Shown piece by piece: positions 16,422 to 29,164 of a DNA stretch of 64,000 bases; position 1 is the stretch's first letter, and each line of letters opens with the position of its first letter. The position numbers were made by a program, and so were the translations under genes. The notes under the pieces are model-generated. The model ran no database searches and was not told the DNA's origin. It worked only from the letters and a program-made list of their open reading frames with translations. This stretch comes from Knoellia aerolata DSM 18566 (GTDB taxonomy: Bacteria > Actinomycetota > Actinomycetes > Actinomycetales > Dermatophilaceae). The DNA is taken from assembly GCF_000768695.1 (NCBI RefSeq), contig NZ_AVPL01000008.1, positions 1 to 64,000 of the forward strand, given 5' to 3'.

Positions 16422-16945
16422 CCGCGCCGGACCCCGCACCGGATCCCGCAACGGACCCCGCACCCCGTCGCGGGCCGGAGGCCGTCGTGCCGCTCCTCGT
16501 CGCCCGGGGGTGGACGGTCGGCACCGCCGAGTCGCTCACCGGCGGGCTCGTCTGCGCCGCACTGACCTCCGTGCCGGGATCGTCCGACACGGTGCGCGGG
16601 GCCGTCGTCGCCTATGCCACCGACGTCAAGGCGGAGCTGCTCGGTGTCGACCGCCGCCGGCTGTCCGAGGTGGGGCCGGTCGATGCGCTCGTGGCCGCGC
16701 AGATGGCCCTCGGCGTGCGACGCCTGCTCGGCACCGACGTGGGTCTCGCGACCACGGGGGTCGCCGGCCCGGGGCCCTCCGACGGTGTGCCGGCGGGCAC
16801 CGTCCACGTGGCGGTGTCCGGTCCGTGGGGTCCCGAGCCGACGACCCGCGCCCTGACCCTCAGCGGCGACCGCGAGGCCGTCCGGTCCTCGTCGGTGGTC
16901 GCTGTGCTCGACCTGCTCGCCGAGGCGCTGACCGCGTCGCCCTGA
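16418..16945 (+). CDS. pncC: CinA C-terminal domain protein, nicotinamide-nucleotide amidase
   Basis: Deamidates nicotinamide mononucleotide to nicotinate mononucleotide, recycling NMN released by DNA ligase. The 175-residue product is the C-terminal CinA domain alone; the N-terminal MoaB-like domain of full CinA is absent. Signature stretches are GTAESLTGGLV (about 31-41) and TTGVAGPGPSDGVPAGTV. The GTG start at 16418 overlaps the pgsA stop by 4 bp. The first 25 residues are Pro/Asp-rich and probably disordered. Confidence 0.9.
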   Translation: MTAPDPAPDPATDPAPRRGPEAVVPLLVARGWTVGTAESLTGGLVCAALTSVPGSSDTVRGAVVAYATDVKAELLGVDRRRLSEVGPVDALVAAQMALGVRRLLGTDVGLATTGVAGPGPSDGVPAGTVHVAVSGPWGPEPTTRALTLSGDREAVRSSSVVAVLDLLAEALTASP

Positions 16946-17039
16946 CGACACACCGGGGCTCTGCCGGCCGCGATGTCCGGCGACCTGCGGGAATAGCCCA
17001 ACTCGCCGAACCCTTCGACGTGAGGTGCCCCCCGCGATG

Positions 17040-17045
17040 TAGCGT
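17040..17045 (+). promoter_or_regulatory. -10 box (TAGCGT) of clgR
   Basis: TAGCGT lies about 42 bp before the clgR ATG, giving a leader of about 35 nt with an AAGGGAGG ribosome site at 17074-17081. Unlike most genes here, clgR is leadered. Confidence 0.4.
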
Positions 17046-17087
17046 GGAGTCCACGACCACCGGCCCACAGCGAAGGGAGGCCCGCTC

Positions 17088-17387
17088 ATGATTCTGCTCC
17101 GACACGAGCTCGGTGAGGTCCTGCGTGAGCGCCGCCAGGACCAGAGCCGCACCCTGCGCGACGTGGCCGCCTCGGCATCGGTGTCCCTCGGCTACCTCAG
17201 CGAGATCGAGCGCGGTGTCAAGGAGGCCTCCTCCGAGCTGCTCGCCGCCGTGTGCGACGCCCTCGACGTGCCGATGTCGATCGTCCTCGACGACGTGAGC
17301 CGCCGCGTCGCCCACGTCGAGTCGCTCAGCGCCCCGGTCTCGCTGCCCGTCGGCGACCGCGCCGTCGTCTCCGCCTCCGCGGCCTGA
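17088..17387 (+). CDS. clgR: ClgR-like XRE-family transcriptional activator
   Basis: Helix-turn-helix regulator of 99 residues. Actinobacterial ClgR activates clp protease and stress genes. The HTH spans about residues 22-60 ([22 protein letters not shown]), and the following [18 protein letters not shown] segment is highly typical of ClgR. The location immediately after rimO-pgsA-pncC is the conserved ClgR locus. ClgR proteins are usually degraded by ClpP through their C-terminal residues; the tail here ends VVSASAA, compatible with such a degron (inference). A strong ribosome site (AAGGGAGG) precedes the ATG. Confidence 0.9.
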   Translation: MILLRHELGEVLRERRQDQSRTLRDVAASASVSLGYLSEIERGVKEASSELLAAVCDALDVPMSIVLDDVSRRVAHVESLSAPVSLPVGDRAVVSASAA

Positions 17388-17398
17388 GCCCACCGCCG

Positions 17399-17965
17399 AT
17401 GGGCGACCCGGTCGTCGGGGAGCGGCCAGAACCCTGGTCCGTCCCCGTCGTGCTCCACGACCCGGATCCGGCGTGGCCGGACGTCTGGGCCGAGGACGCG
17501 GCGGAGATCCGTGCCGCCCTGGGACCGACGGCGCTCGCCGTCGACCACGTGGGGTCGACCTCGGTGCCGGACCTCCCGGCCAAGCCGGTCATCGACATCC
17601 TCCTCCAGGTGCCGGACTCTGCCGACGAGGACGCCTACGTCCCGGCCCTGGTCTCGCTCGGCTACTGGCTCCAGATCCGCGAGCCCGACTGGCTGGAGCA
17701 CCGCGTGCTCTACCGGACGACGGCACGGGGAAGCACGCACAACGTCAACCTGCACGTGCTCTCGCCCGGCCTCGCGTCCTCGGAGATCGCGCGCATGCTC
17801 ACCTTCCGGGACCGGCTCCGCTCCCACCCGGGTGACCGGGAGCGGTATGCCGCGGTGAAGCGCGAGCTGGCCACGCGCCGGTGGCGCTACGTCCAGGACT
17901 ACGCGGACGCGAAGTCCGAGATCGTCGAGGACATCCTGCGCCGGGCCGCTCAGGCGCGGCGGTAG
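17399..17965 (+). CDS. GrpB-like nucleotidyltransferase family (UPF0157) protein
   Basis: GrpB/UPF0157 family protein of 188 residues, a nucleotidyltransferase-fold group with poorly known function. The diagnostic stretch VDHVGSTSVPDLPAKPVIDI runs from about 48, followed by the catalytic-like acidic residues, and RTTARGSTHNVNLHV carries the conserved histidine. The ATG at 17399 lies 11 bp after the clgR stop, so it may be co-transcribed with clgR. Its 3' end overlaps the convergent nei gene by 16 bp. Confidence 0.85.
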   Translation: MGDPVVGERPEPWSVPVVLHDPDPAWPDVWAEDAAEIRAALGPTALAVDHVGSTSVPDLPAKPVIDILLQVPDSADEDAYVPALVSLGYWLQIREPDWLEHRVLYRTTARGSTHNVNLHVLSPGLASSEIARMLTFRDRLRSHPGDRERYAAVKRELATRRWRYVQDYADAKSEIVEDILRRAAQARR

Positions 17966-18816
17966 GGGTTCGACCGTCCGCCCGAGGAGCCGAGCGGGCG
18001 CTGCGCCCGGCCGTCGTCGCCGGGAGCCATGCCTCCCTGGCAGGCCGGGCAGTAGAACATCGTCCGCTCCCGTCCGGCGGGCCCGATCATCGACACCCGC
18101 ACCGGGCCGCCGCAGCGACGGCACGCTCGTCCGGAGCGCGCGTGCACGTAGTGCTCCTCGCCGCGACGCCGCACGCCGGTGCTCGACTGGACGGCGTGGT
18201 GGCGTGACGCGTCCATGAGGCGGTGGATCCGCGCGACGAGGGCCTCCACCCGGGCCGGACCCACCTCGCTCGCCGGGGTCCACGGACCGACGCGCTCGAT
18301 GAAGAGGGACTCCGACGCCCACAGCGTGCCGACCCCGGCGAGCACCCGCTGGTCGAGCAGGGCGGCCCCGATCACCGTGCCCGAGGCGAGGACGTTCGCG
18401 ACCGCACGCTCGGGGTCCCAGTCGGGTCCGAGGACGTCGGGGCCGAGATGGCCGACGACGTCACCCTCACGGGAGGTCGGCACGATCTCGAGCATGCCGA
18501 GCCGGAGGCCGAGGGCCGACCAGGTCCGCGTGCCGACCGCGGCACGCAGGTCGGCACGGCGCAGCCAACGCGCGGTGTCCGCGACCCGCTCGACCCGCCA
18601 CTGTCCCTCCATCCTGAGGTGGGAGTGGATGGTCAGCCCCGAGTCGACGCGGTGCAGGAGGTGCTTGCCCCGGCTCACCACGTCGATGGTCGCCGCGCCG
18701 CGCAGGTCGGCGGTGGCGATCTCGGGGAACCGGAAGTCGCTCAGCGTGATCGTCTCGCCGGACAGAGCCTGGTCGAGCCGGTGAGCGGTGCGCCAGACGG
18801 TGTCGCCCTCAGGCAC
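17950..18816 (-). CDS. nei: Endonuclease VIII-like DNA glycosylase (Fpg/Nei family)
   Basis: DNA glycosylase/AP lyase that removes oxidised bases. The start is placed at the GTG at 18816 because the catalytic proline must be residue 2: this gives MPEGDTVW (Pro2, Glu3), whereas the GTG two codons upstream would leave Pro at position 4 and inactivate the enzyme. The 288-residue protein also has the conserved SRGKHL lysine region (near 51), the H2TH domain, and a C-terminal zinc finger (CRRC...CPAC). The tail beyond the finger is Gly/Arg-rich. It follows lhr by 45 bp on the same strand; lhr-nei is a conserved actinobacterial DNA-repair pair. Confidence 0.93.
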   Translation of the reverse strand: MPEGDTVWRTAHRLDQALSGETITLSDFRFPEIATADLRGAATIDVVSRGKHLLHRVDSGLTIHSHLRMEGQWRVERVADTARWLRRADLRAAVGTRTWSALGLRLGMLEIVPTSREGDVVGHLGPDVLGPDWDPERAVANVLASGTVIGAALLDQRVLAGVGTLWASESLFIERVGPWTPASEVGPARVEALVARIHRLMDASRHHAVQSSTGVRRRGEEHYVHARSGRACRRCGGPVRVSMIGPAGRERTMFYCPACQGGMAPGDDGRAQRPLGSSGGRSNPYRRA

Positions 18817-18861
18817 GCTCACCCTCCCGGGCCGGGACCGGCCGCGAGGCCGCCACGGGGG

Positions 18862-23589
<4,728 letters not shown>

Positions 23590-23604
23590 GAGAGGGCCAG
23601 CCTC

Positions 23605-24867
23605 TCACTCACGTCCGACAGCCGACGGGCTCCGGGCGAGGTCCATCTCCCTCCACTCCGGACGCAGCCCCGGCACGGTCGTCGAGACGAGGTATGCCGT
23701 CCCGGCGGCTCCCAGCGCCGGCGCCACCCCCACGGCGGCGACCGCGGCGCCCCCGACGATCCCGCCGATGGGGATGCCGGCCCAGGCGAGGGCGTCGGCG
23801 AGCGATCCCACCCGGCCGACGATGTGGCGCGGGACCCGCTCGAAGAAGATCGCCCCGATCGTCGGGTTGATGAACCCCGCCCCGAGACCGGCGGCGACGT
23901 TGGTGACGACGATGACCCACAGCGGTGCGTCGACCGCGAGGGCGAGGTAGCGCGGCGCCCCCGCGAGGGTGAAGCCGACGAGGTAGGCCGTGCGCCGGCT
24001 GAAGCGCCCCGACATCGTCGTCGCCACGAGGCTCGACGCCACCGCGGCGCCGCCGAAGAGGAGCCCGAGCAGCCCGATGAGCTCCGGGCCGCGACCCTGG
24101 TCGAGCACCCAGACCGGGAGCATCACCGAGATGTAGGCGGCCTCGAGCAGGTTGGTCACCGCGATCATCGCGAGGACCGAGCGCAGCAGCCGGTCCTGGC
24201 GGAGGAACGACGCGCCGGCCCTGAGCCGCGACGTGTACGAGCCGGTCTCCGTCGAGCCGGCCGCGGTCAGCGGTGGCACGAGGACCGCGACGACCAGGGC
24301 ACTGAGGAACGAGGCGCCGGCGGTCACGGCGACGGTCTCGGGCGCACCGAAGCCGGCGACGAGCAGGCCGCCGATGCCGGCCCCGAGCAGCCCGCTCGCC
24401 CGGTCGATCGTGCTGTCCAGCCCGGTGATCTTCTCGATTCGCATCCCGGAGGCGTCGGCGACCGCGGGGATCATCGTGTTGCGGGCGCCGTCGCCGGGCC
24501 CGCGGAAGACGCCGGCCAGGGCGACGAGGGCCAGCAGCAGCGGGATCCGCTCGGGCAGCGACAGCTGCCCCACGGCATACAGGATCGGGATGAGCGCGAG
24601 GAAGGCGCCGCTCACCAGGTCCCCGATGACGCTGATGGCGCGCGGACCGCGACGGTCGACGAGAGGCCCGCCGAGCGCCTTCGAGACGACGTAGGGCCCC
24701 ATCTCGGCGGCGAGGACGAGGCCGGTGAGGCTGGGTGACCTCGTCTGGGTGTAGACGAACACCGGGAGCGCGATCGTCGAGACGCGCGTGCCCGCGATGG
24801 ACACGCCCGACGCGACGAGCATGCCGTAGAGACCGCGCCGGCTGGGGCGCGTCGGTGCGGCGTTCAC
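23605..24867 (-). CDS. Major facilitator superfamily transporter
   Basis: MFS permease of 420 residues with about twelve membrane segments; it resembles drug-efflux members with a long, continuous hydrophobic pattern and the loop ALGGPLVDRRGPRA between the second and third segments, which matches the MFS motif A region. The GTG at 24867 overlaps the stop of the ArsR gene by 4 bp, so the regulator and pump are coupled. The substrate is unknown. lhr follows after only 15 bp, so transcription of the repair genes may depend partly on this promoter. Confidence 0.85.
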   Translation of the reverse strand: MNAAPTRPSRRGLYGMLVASGVSIAGTRVSTIALPVFVYTQTRSPSLTGLVLAAEMGPYVVSKALGGPLVDRRGPRAISVIGDLVSGAFLALIPILYAVGQLSLPERIPLLLALVALAGVFRGPGDGARNTMIPAVADASGMRIEKITGLDSTIDRASGLLGAGIGGLLVAGFGAPETVAVTAGASFLSALVVAVLVPPLTAAGSTETGSYTSRLRAGASFLRQDRLLRSVLAMIAVTNLLEAAYISVMLPVWVLDQGRGPELIGLLGLLFGGAAVASSLVATTMSGRFSRRTAYLVGFTLAGAPRYLALAVDAPLWVIVVTNVAAGLGAGFINPTIGAIFFERVPRHIVGRVGSLADALAWAGIPIGGIVGGAAVAAVGVAPALGAAGTAYLVSTTVPGLRPEWREMDLARSPSAVGRE

Positions 24868-25451
24868 TCGTCGGACATCCCGGGGGCGAGGAAGACCTCG
24901 AGGTTGACGGAGACCGGCCGGGCGTCGGCGGGGGCGTCCTCGGTGCCCTGGTGCGGGCGGTAGGCCCGGATGACCGCGGTGAGGTCGGCCATGAGCGTCG
25001 TGGTCTCGTCCGGTGTGAGGCGCAGCGTGAAGTTGCTGAACGTCCCCGCGTCCTCCCACTCCGGCGGAAGGGTGGCGATCTCGGCGATGGCCCTCTGGGC
25101 GTTGTCGGCGTACCCGGCCGCGACCGCGGACAGGTAGGCGGCCGACGTCTCCTGGTCCGCGTCGTGGGTGTCGAAGTAGGTCCGGGCGTGGGCGGCTCGC
25201 CACCACCGGTCGCGGGCGTTGCCCAGCTCGCTCGCCTCGACGACGAAGCCGGCCTCGGCGAGCTGGCGGACGTGGTAGCTCGTGGCCCCCGTGTTGACCC
25301 CGAGATGGGCCGCGAGACGGGAGGCCGTGGCCGGTCCGTGGAGGCGCAGGGCACTGAGGATCCGCGGACGCAGGGGGTGCGTCAACGCCTTGAGCGTCGT
25401 CGCGTCGAGGACGACGTCCCGCCGCGGGTCGGGCTCCAGGGGGGTCGCCAT
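24864..25451 (-). CDS. ArsR-type helix-turn-helix regulator
   Basis: Winged-helix regulator of 195 residues. The HTH occupies about 22-75 (LTHPLRPRILSALRLHGPATASRLAAHLG and VNTGATSYHVRQLAEAGFV in two parts). The C-terminal part is a longer effector domain of unknown ligand; no metal-binding cysteines are visible, so it is not a classical arsenic or metal sensor. The ATG at 25451 lies 7 bp after a TAGGGT -10 box and the gene is coupled to the MFS gene, which it probably regulates. Confidence 0.83.
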   Translation of the reverse strand: MATPLEPDPRRDVVLDATTLKALTHPLRPRILSALRLHGPATASRLAAHLGVNTGATSYHVRQLAEAGFVVEASELGNARDRWWRAAHARTYFDTHDADQETSAAYLSAVAAGYADNAQRAIAEIATLPPEWEDAGTFSNFTLRLTPDETTTLMADLTAVIRAYRPHQGTEDAPADARPVSVNLEVFLAPGMSDE

Positions 25452-25458
25452 GGCGATG

Positions 25459-25464
25459 ACCCTA
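25459..25464 (-). promoter_or_regulatory. -10 box (TAGGGT) of the ArsR-MFS-lhr-nei run
   Basis: TAGGGT on the minus strand, 7 bp before the ArsR ATG. Confidence 0.5.
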
Positions 25465-25534
25465 CAAAGGAATGTGTGGGATCGCAGGATCTCGCCCGGT
25501 TCTTCGGCGATTCATGACAACGAGGTCGGTGTGA

Positions 25535-25540
25535 CACACT
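25535..25540 (+). promoter_or_regulatory. Possible -10 box (CACACT) of the DUF3046 gene
   Basis: CACACT lies 7 bp before the ATG at 25548; weaker than the other boxes because it lacks the first T. Confidence 0.35.
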
Positions 25541-25547
25541 CGCGCCC

Positions 25548-25772
25548 ATGCGGATCAGCCACTTCTGGACGCTGATGCACGACGAGTTCGGCGAGACCTA
25601 CGCACCCACGCTGGCGCGTGACCACGTCCTCGGAGTCCTCGGCGGACGCAGCGTCATGCAGGCGCTCGACGACGGCATGCACCCCCGCCTCGTCTGGCTC
25701 GCGCTGTGCGACGACATGGACGTGCCGCACGAGCGCCGGCTCGGTCGCGAGGACGCGCCCGAGCGCGCCTGA
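25548..25772 (+). CDS. DUF3046 family protein
   Basis: Small conserved actinobacterial protein of 74 residues, function unknown. It matches the DUF3046 pattern: MRISHFWTLMHDEFGETYA at the start, then DHVLGVLGGRSVMQALDDG and a VWLALCDDMDVP end. Members are typically encoded close to recA, as here. No membrane segments or signal. It is followed after 4 bp by the nitronate monooxygenase-like gene. Confidence 0.88.
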   Translation: MRISHFWTLMHDEFGETYAPTLARDHVLGVLGGRSVMQALDDGMHPRLVWLALCDDMDVPHERRLGREDAPERA

Positions 25773-25776
25773 ACCG

Positions 25777-26784
25777 GTGACCCTCCTCGACCGCCGCGTC
25801 GTCCTCGCGCCGATGGCCGGCGGGCCCGGCACGGTCGAGCTCGCGGCCGCCACGACGCGAGCCGGGGCGTTCGCCTTCCTCGCCGGCGCCTACCTCCCTC
25901 CGGACCGTCTGCGCGACGACATCGTCCTGCTGCGCTCGGCCGTCGGCGGCGCGCCGTTCGGGGTCAACCTCTTCGCGCCCTCGCCCTACGAGCCGGGCAG
26001 CGCGGCCCGCGTCGACGACTACGCCGCGCGGCTGCGGCCGCTGGCGGAGAAGGCCGGGGTCGCGCTCGGGGAGCCGGTCCACGACGACGACTCGTTCGAC
26101 GCCAAGATCGAGGTCGTCCTCGCCGAACGCCCGGCCGTCGTGTCCTTCGCGTTCGCGTGGCCGCCCGCCGACGTCGTCGACCGCCTCCGGTCCGCCGGCA
26201 TGGAGGTGTGGGTCACGCTCAACGAGGCGAGCGAGACGGCGTGGGCCGACGAGCTCGGCGTCGACGCGATCGTCGCCCAGGGCTGGGAGGCCGGGGGTCA
26301 CCGCGGGGGCCCGGTCGACACCGGGCACCACCAGGCGCCGACCCGCCTGCTGCTGCAGAGCATCCAGCAGCTCACCTCGCTGCCGGTCATCGCCGCCGGC
26401 GGCGTGTCCGACCCCGCCCACCTGGCCGCGCTGCTCGACGCCGGAGCGCACGCCGTGGCGTGCGGGACGGCCTTCCTGCGCGCCGACGAGGCCGGCACCG
26501 CCGAGGTGCACCGGCACGAGCTGACTCACCGCGCCGACACCGTCGTGACCCGTGCCTTCACCGGGCGCAGTGCCCGCGCACTCTCCACGTCGTGGACCGA
26601 GGTGTTCGGCGAGGCGGCCCCCGCGGCCTACCCGCAGGTGCACCACCTCACGGCACCGCTGCGCCGTCACGGGAAGGCCACCGGCCAGCCCGACCTCGTC
26701 CACCTGTGGGCGGGCACCGGGCACCGCAGCGCCCGCCAGGCGCCCGCGGCCGACATCGTGGCCGAGCTGCTCTCGAAGGCCTGA
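25777..26784 (+). CDS. Nitronate monooxygenase-like FMN-dependent oxidoreductase
   Basis: FMN TIM-barrel protein of 335 residues in the nitronate monooxygenase/2-nitropropane dioxygenase family, which oxidises alkyl nitronates; close relatives have other roles. Signatures are APMAGGPGTVELAAA at the N-terminus (cofactor and substrate entrance), GWEAGGHRGG near 170-179 with the family's catalytic-type histidine, and AAGGVSDPAHL near 208 for FMN phosphate. The GTG at 25777 lies 4 bp after the DUF3046 stop, so the two form an operon. Another possibility is an enoyl-reductase-like member. Confidence 0.85.
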   Translation: MTLLDRRVVLAPMAGGPGTVELAAATTRAGAFAFLAGAYLPPDRLRDDIVLLRSAVGGAPFGVNLFAPSPYEPGSAARVDDYAARLRPLAEKAGVALGEPVHDDDSFDAKIEVVLAERPAVVSFAFAWPPADVVDRLRSAGMEVWVTLNEASETAWADELGVDAIVAQGWEAGGHRGGPVDTGHHQAPTRLLLQSIQQLTSLPVIAAGGVSDPAHLAALLDAGAHAVACGTAFLRADEAGTAEVHRHELTHRADTVVTRAFTGRSARALSTSWTEVFGEAAPAAYPQVHHLTAPLRRHGKATGQPDLVHLWAGTGHRSARQAPAADIVAELLSKA

Positions 26785-26837
26785 CCCGCTCGGGTCGGCT
26801 CACCCGCAGCCGTATGCCGGTCCGCCGGGTCGGGTGG

Positions 26838-27737
26838 TCAGGTCTCGGGGGTGCCCTGGTGGAACAGCTGCTGCCAGTGGCCGGACGTGCGCACCCACAG
26901 CGACGACCGCAGCGTCGAGCCGGAGTCGGTCGACGCCCGCCAGGTGAGCAGCAGCGCGTCCTCGCCCACCCGGAGGCAGGAGATGACGTCGAGCGTCACC
27001 GGCGACGTGAGCGGGCCGATCTCGTCGAGGATCTCGGCGCGGGTCCAGAGCCGGCCGGACCGGCCGACCTCCGACCACTGCGGATGCAGGAGGGCGGCGA
27101 CCGCGGCGCTGTCGGAGCGGGTCGCGTCCTCGAGGAGGGCGCGTTCGAGGGCGATGACCTGCTCCTCGTCGGTGGGGGCGGGGGTGTCGTCGAGGTCCGA
27201 GAAGAGGTCGGGCTCCGGCGCCGGAGGAGAGGGCGCCGAGGCCGGGGCGGGGCGCTCCGGGGGTGTGGTCCCCGCTCCGGTCCAGCCGGGGCCGGGGTCG
27301 GGGGCGGCGCCGCGCTGCCACGCCGTCGCCGCACCGTTGGCGAGGCGGTCGGCCTCCTCGTTGAGCTCGTGCCCGGAGTGCCCCTTGACCCACTCGAAAC
27401 GCACCGTCCGGCCGGTCATCGCGCGGTCGAGCGCCTGCATGATCTCGACGTTCATCACCGGCTTGCCGTCGCCCTTCTTCCACCCCTTGCGCTTCCAGCC
27501 GGGCATCCACTGGGTGATGGACTTGATGACGTAGGTGCTGTCGCAGTAGATGACGAGGTCGTCGTCGGCGTCCGCCGTCTGCTCGAGCAGGTCGAGCACC
27601 GCGGTGAGCTCCCCCTGGTTGTTCGTACCGTGCGGCCACCCGCCGGCGGCCCAGTGGGCGTCGTCGACGTACCAGGCCCACCCCGCCGGTCCGGGGTTGC
27701 CGAGGGCCGAGCCGTCTGCTGCCGCGATGATCGTCAC
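26838..27737 (-). CDS. rnhA: Ribonuclease HI fused to an NTF2-like (DUF4440-type) domain
   Basis: Cleaves RNA in RNA-DNA hybrids. Residues 1-142 are a complete RNase HI: Asp8 (AADGSALGNPG), Glu43 (NNQGELTAV), Asp66 (YCDSTYV), the handle WKRKGWKKGD, His120/His123 (KGHSGHELN) and Asp130. A Pro-rich linker (about 150-190) leads to an NTF2-like domain (about 195-299) that starts with EEQVIALERALLEDA and resembles DUF4440. The role of this C-terminal domain is unknown; it may mediate dimers or bind a ligand. The GTG at 27737 follows a weak CAGACT box by 8 bp. Transcribed divergently from recA. Confidence 0.85.
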   Translation of the reverse strand: MTIIAAADGSALGNPGPAGWAWYVDDAHWAAGGWPHGTNNQGELTAVLDLLEQTADADDDLVIYCDSTYVIKSITQWMPGWKRKGWKKGDGKPVMNVEIMQALDRAMTGRTVRFEWVKGHSGHELNEEADRLANGAATAWQRGAAPDPGPGWTGAGTTPPERPAPASAPSPPAPEPDLFSDLDDTPAPTDEEQVIALERALLEDATRSDSAAVAALLHPQWSEVGRSGRLWTRAEILDEIGPLTSPVTLDVISCLRVGEDALLLTWRASTDSGSTLRSSLWVRTSGHWQQLFHQGTPET

Positions 27738-27879
27738 GGCGCAGGAGTCTGCCAGTGCCCGGGCCCCGACCGTGGACCAGTCGCTTCCCGACCTCCGGGT
27801 CCGGCGTCGCCGACCGGCTGACCGGCCGGCCGACCGACCGGCCGAGGGTCCGGCGTGTCGCGACCGGCGATCCCTTGCG

Positions 27880-27895
27880 TCGAACACGTGTTCGT
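27880..27895. promoter_or_regulatory. SOS box, probable LexA operator for recA
   Basis: TCGAACACGTGTTCGT matches the actinobacterial consensus TCGAAC-N4-GTTCGA at all but the final base. It directly abuts a TACTGT -10 box, so bound LexA would block recA transcription. Confidence 0.9.
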
Positions 27896-27896
27896 C

Positions 27897-27902
27897 TACT
27901 GT
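27897..27902 (+). promoter_or_regulatory. -10 box (TACTGT) of recA
   Basis: TACTGT begins 1 bp after the SOS box. It implies a long recA leader of about 165 nt. Confidence 0.5.
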
Positions 27903-28072
27903 TGTGCACAGGTCGCCGGATCCGCAGCCCCTGTCCACAGCCTCCACGGCAGCTGCAGACCGCTGTCGGTGCGACGACCTAGCGTCTGACCCGAGATCGC
28001 GACGAGACCGACCGCGGACACGGGTCGCCGGCGGGCGCGCACATCGAACGACACAGGAAGAGCAGGTGCGAC

Positions 28073-29128
28073 ATGGCTGCAACAGCCGTCAGCAACGACC
28101 GCGCGAAGTCCCTCGGCGTGGTCCTCGGGCAGATCGAGAAGCAGCACGGCAAGGGCGCGATCATGCGCCTCGGCGACGACGTGCGTCCCCCCATCGAGGT
28201 CATCCCCACCGGCTCGATCGCGCTCGACGTCGCGCTCGGCATCGGCGGCCTGCCCCGGGGCCGGGTCGTCGAGATCTACGGCCCGGAGAGCTCGGGCAAG
28301 ACGACCGTCGCCCTGCACGCCGTGGCCAGCGCCCAGCGCGCGGGTGGCATCGCGGCGTTCATCGACGCCGAGCACGCCCTCGACCCGGAGTACGCCGCGA
28401 AGCTCGGCGTCGACACCGACAACCTGCTCGTGTCCCAGCCCGACACCGGTGAGCAGGCGCTCGAGATCGCCGACATGCTCATCCGCTCCGGCGCCCTCGA
28501 CATCATCGTCATCGACTCCGTCGCCGCCCTCGTGCCGCGCGCCGAGATCGAGGGCGAGATGGGTGACAGCCACGTCGGCCTCCAGGCCCGGCTCATGAGC
28601 CAGGCCCTGCGCAAGATCACCGGCGCGCTCAACAACACCGGCACCACCGCGATCTTCATCAACCAGCTGCGCGAGAAGATCGGCGTGATGTTCGGCTCGC
28701 CCGAGACCACGACCGGTGGCAAGGCCCTGAAGTTCTACGCGTCCGTGCGTCTCGACGTCCGCCGCATCGAGACCCTCAAGGACGGCAGCGACCCCGTCGG
28801 CAACCGCACCCGGGTCAAGGTCGTCAAGAACAAGGTGGCGCCGCCGTTCAAGCAGGCCGAGTTCGACATCCTCTACGGCCAGGGCATCTCCCGTGAGGGC
28901 GGGCTCATCGACATGGGGGTCGAGCAGGGCTTCGTGCGCAAGGCCGGCGCCTGGTACACGTACGAGGGGGACCAGCTCGGCCAGGGCAAGGAGAACGCCC
29001 GCAACTTCCTCAAGGACAACCCCGACCTCTCCGACGAGATCGAGAAGAAGATCAAGGAGAAGCTCGGCATCGGCCCCCGGGTCGACACGCCGTTGGAGGC
29101 CGTCCCCGAGGTCCCGGTCGACTTCTGA
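28073..29128 (+). CDS. recA: Recombinase A
   Basis: Strand-exchange protein and SOS co-protease, 351 residues. Walker A is GPESSGKT (about 70-77), Walker [12 protein letters not shown]-like ([11 protein letters not shown]), the L2 loop is near [23 protein letters not shown], and the acidic-to-basic C-terminal region is normal in length. There is no intein. Expression is governed by the SOS box at 27880. recX follows after 36 bp and is probably co-transcribed. Confidence 0.98.
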   Translation: MAATAVSNDRAKSLGVVLGQIEKQHGKGAIMRLGDDVRPPIEVIPTGSIALDVALGIGGLPRGRVVEIYGPESSGKTTVALHAVASAQRAGGIAAFIDAEHALDPEYAAKLGVDTDNLLVSQPDTGEQALEIADMLIRSGALDIIVIDSVAALVPRAEIEGEMGDSHVGLQARLMSQALRKITGALNNTGTTAIFINQLREKIGVMFGSPETTTGGKALKFYASVRLDVRRIETLKDGSDPVGNRTRVKVVKNKVAPPFKQAEFDILYGQGISREGGLIDMGVEQGFVRKAGAWYTYEGDQLGQGKENARNFLKDNPDLSDEIEKKIKEKLGIGPRVDTPLEAVPEVPVDF

Positions 29129-29164
29129 CCGGGCGACCGTTGACCGCTGCCCGGAGCTGACGCG

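Larger units (their letters stand above)
27738..28072. other. 335-bp divergent intergenic region between rnhA and recA
   Basis: Holds the rnhA start region, a GC-rich CCGACCGGC-rich simple-sequence stretch (about 27800-27845), the SOS box, the recA -10 box and a leader of roughly 165 nt before recA. No further gene is evident. Confidence 0.7.

Noticed and set aside
16946-17087. A ClgR-type autoregulatory operator before clgR
   Set aside because: Partial inverted motifs (CCCAACTCGCCGAACCC) can be seen, but none matched a ClgR site convincingly; part of it resembles the 39.4-kb repeat arm instead.
25777-26784. Reading the FMN protein as enoyl-ACP reductase FabK
   Set aside because: The sequence fits the general nitronate monooxygenase family and lies by recA with DUF3046, not with fatty-acid genes; FabK cannot be separated by eye.
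27800-27850. CCGACCGGC-rich stretch upstream of recA as an operator array
   Set aside because: The repeats are short, irregular and typical of simple GC-rich sequence; the clear regulatory site is the SOS box beyond it.
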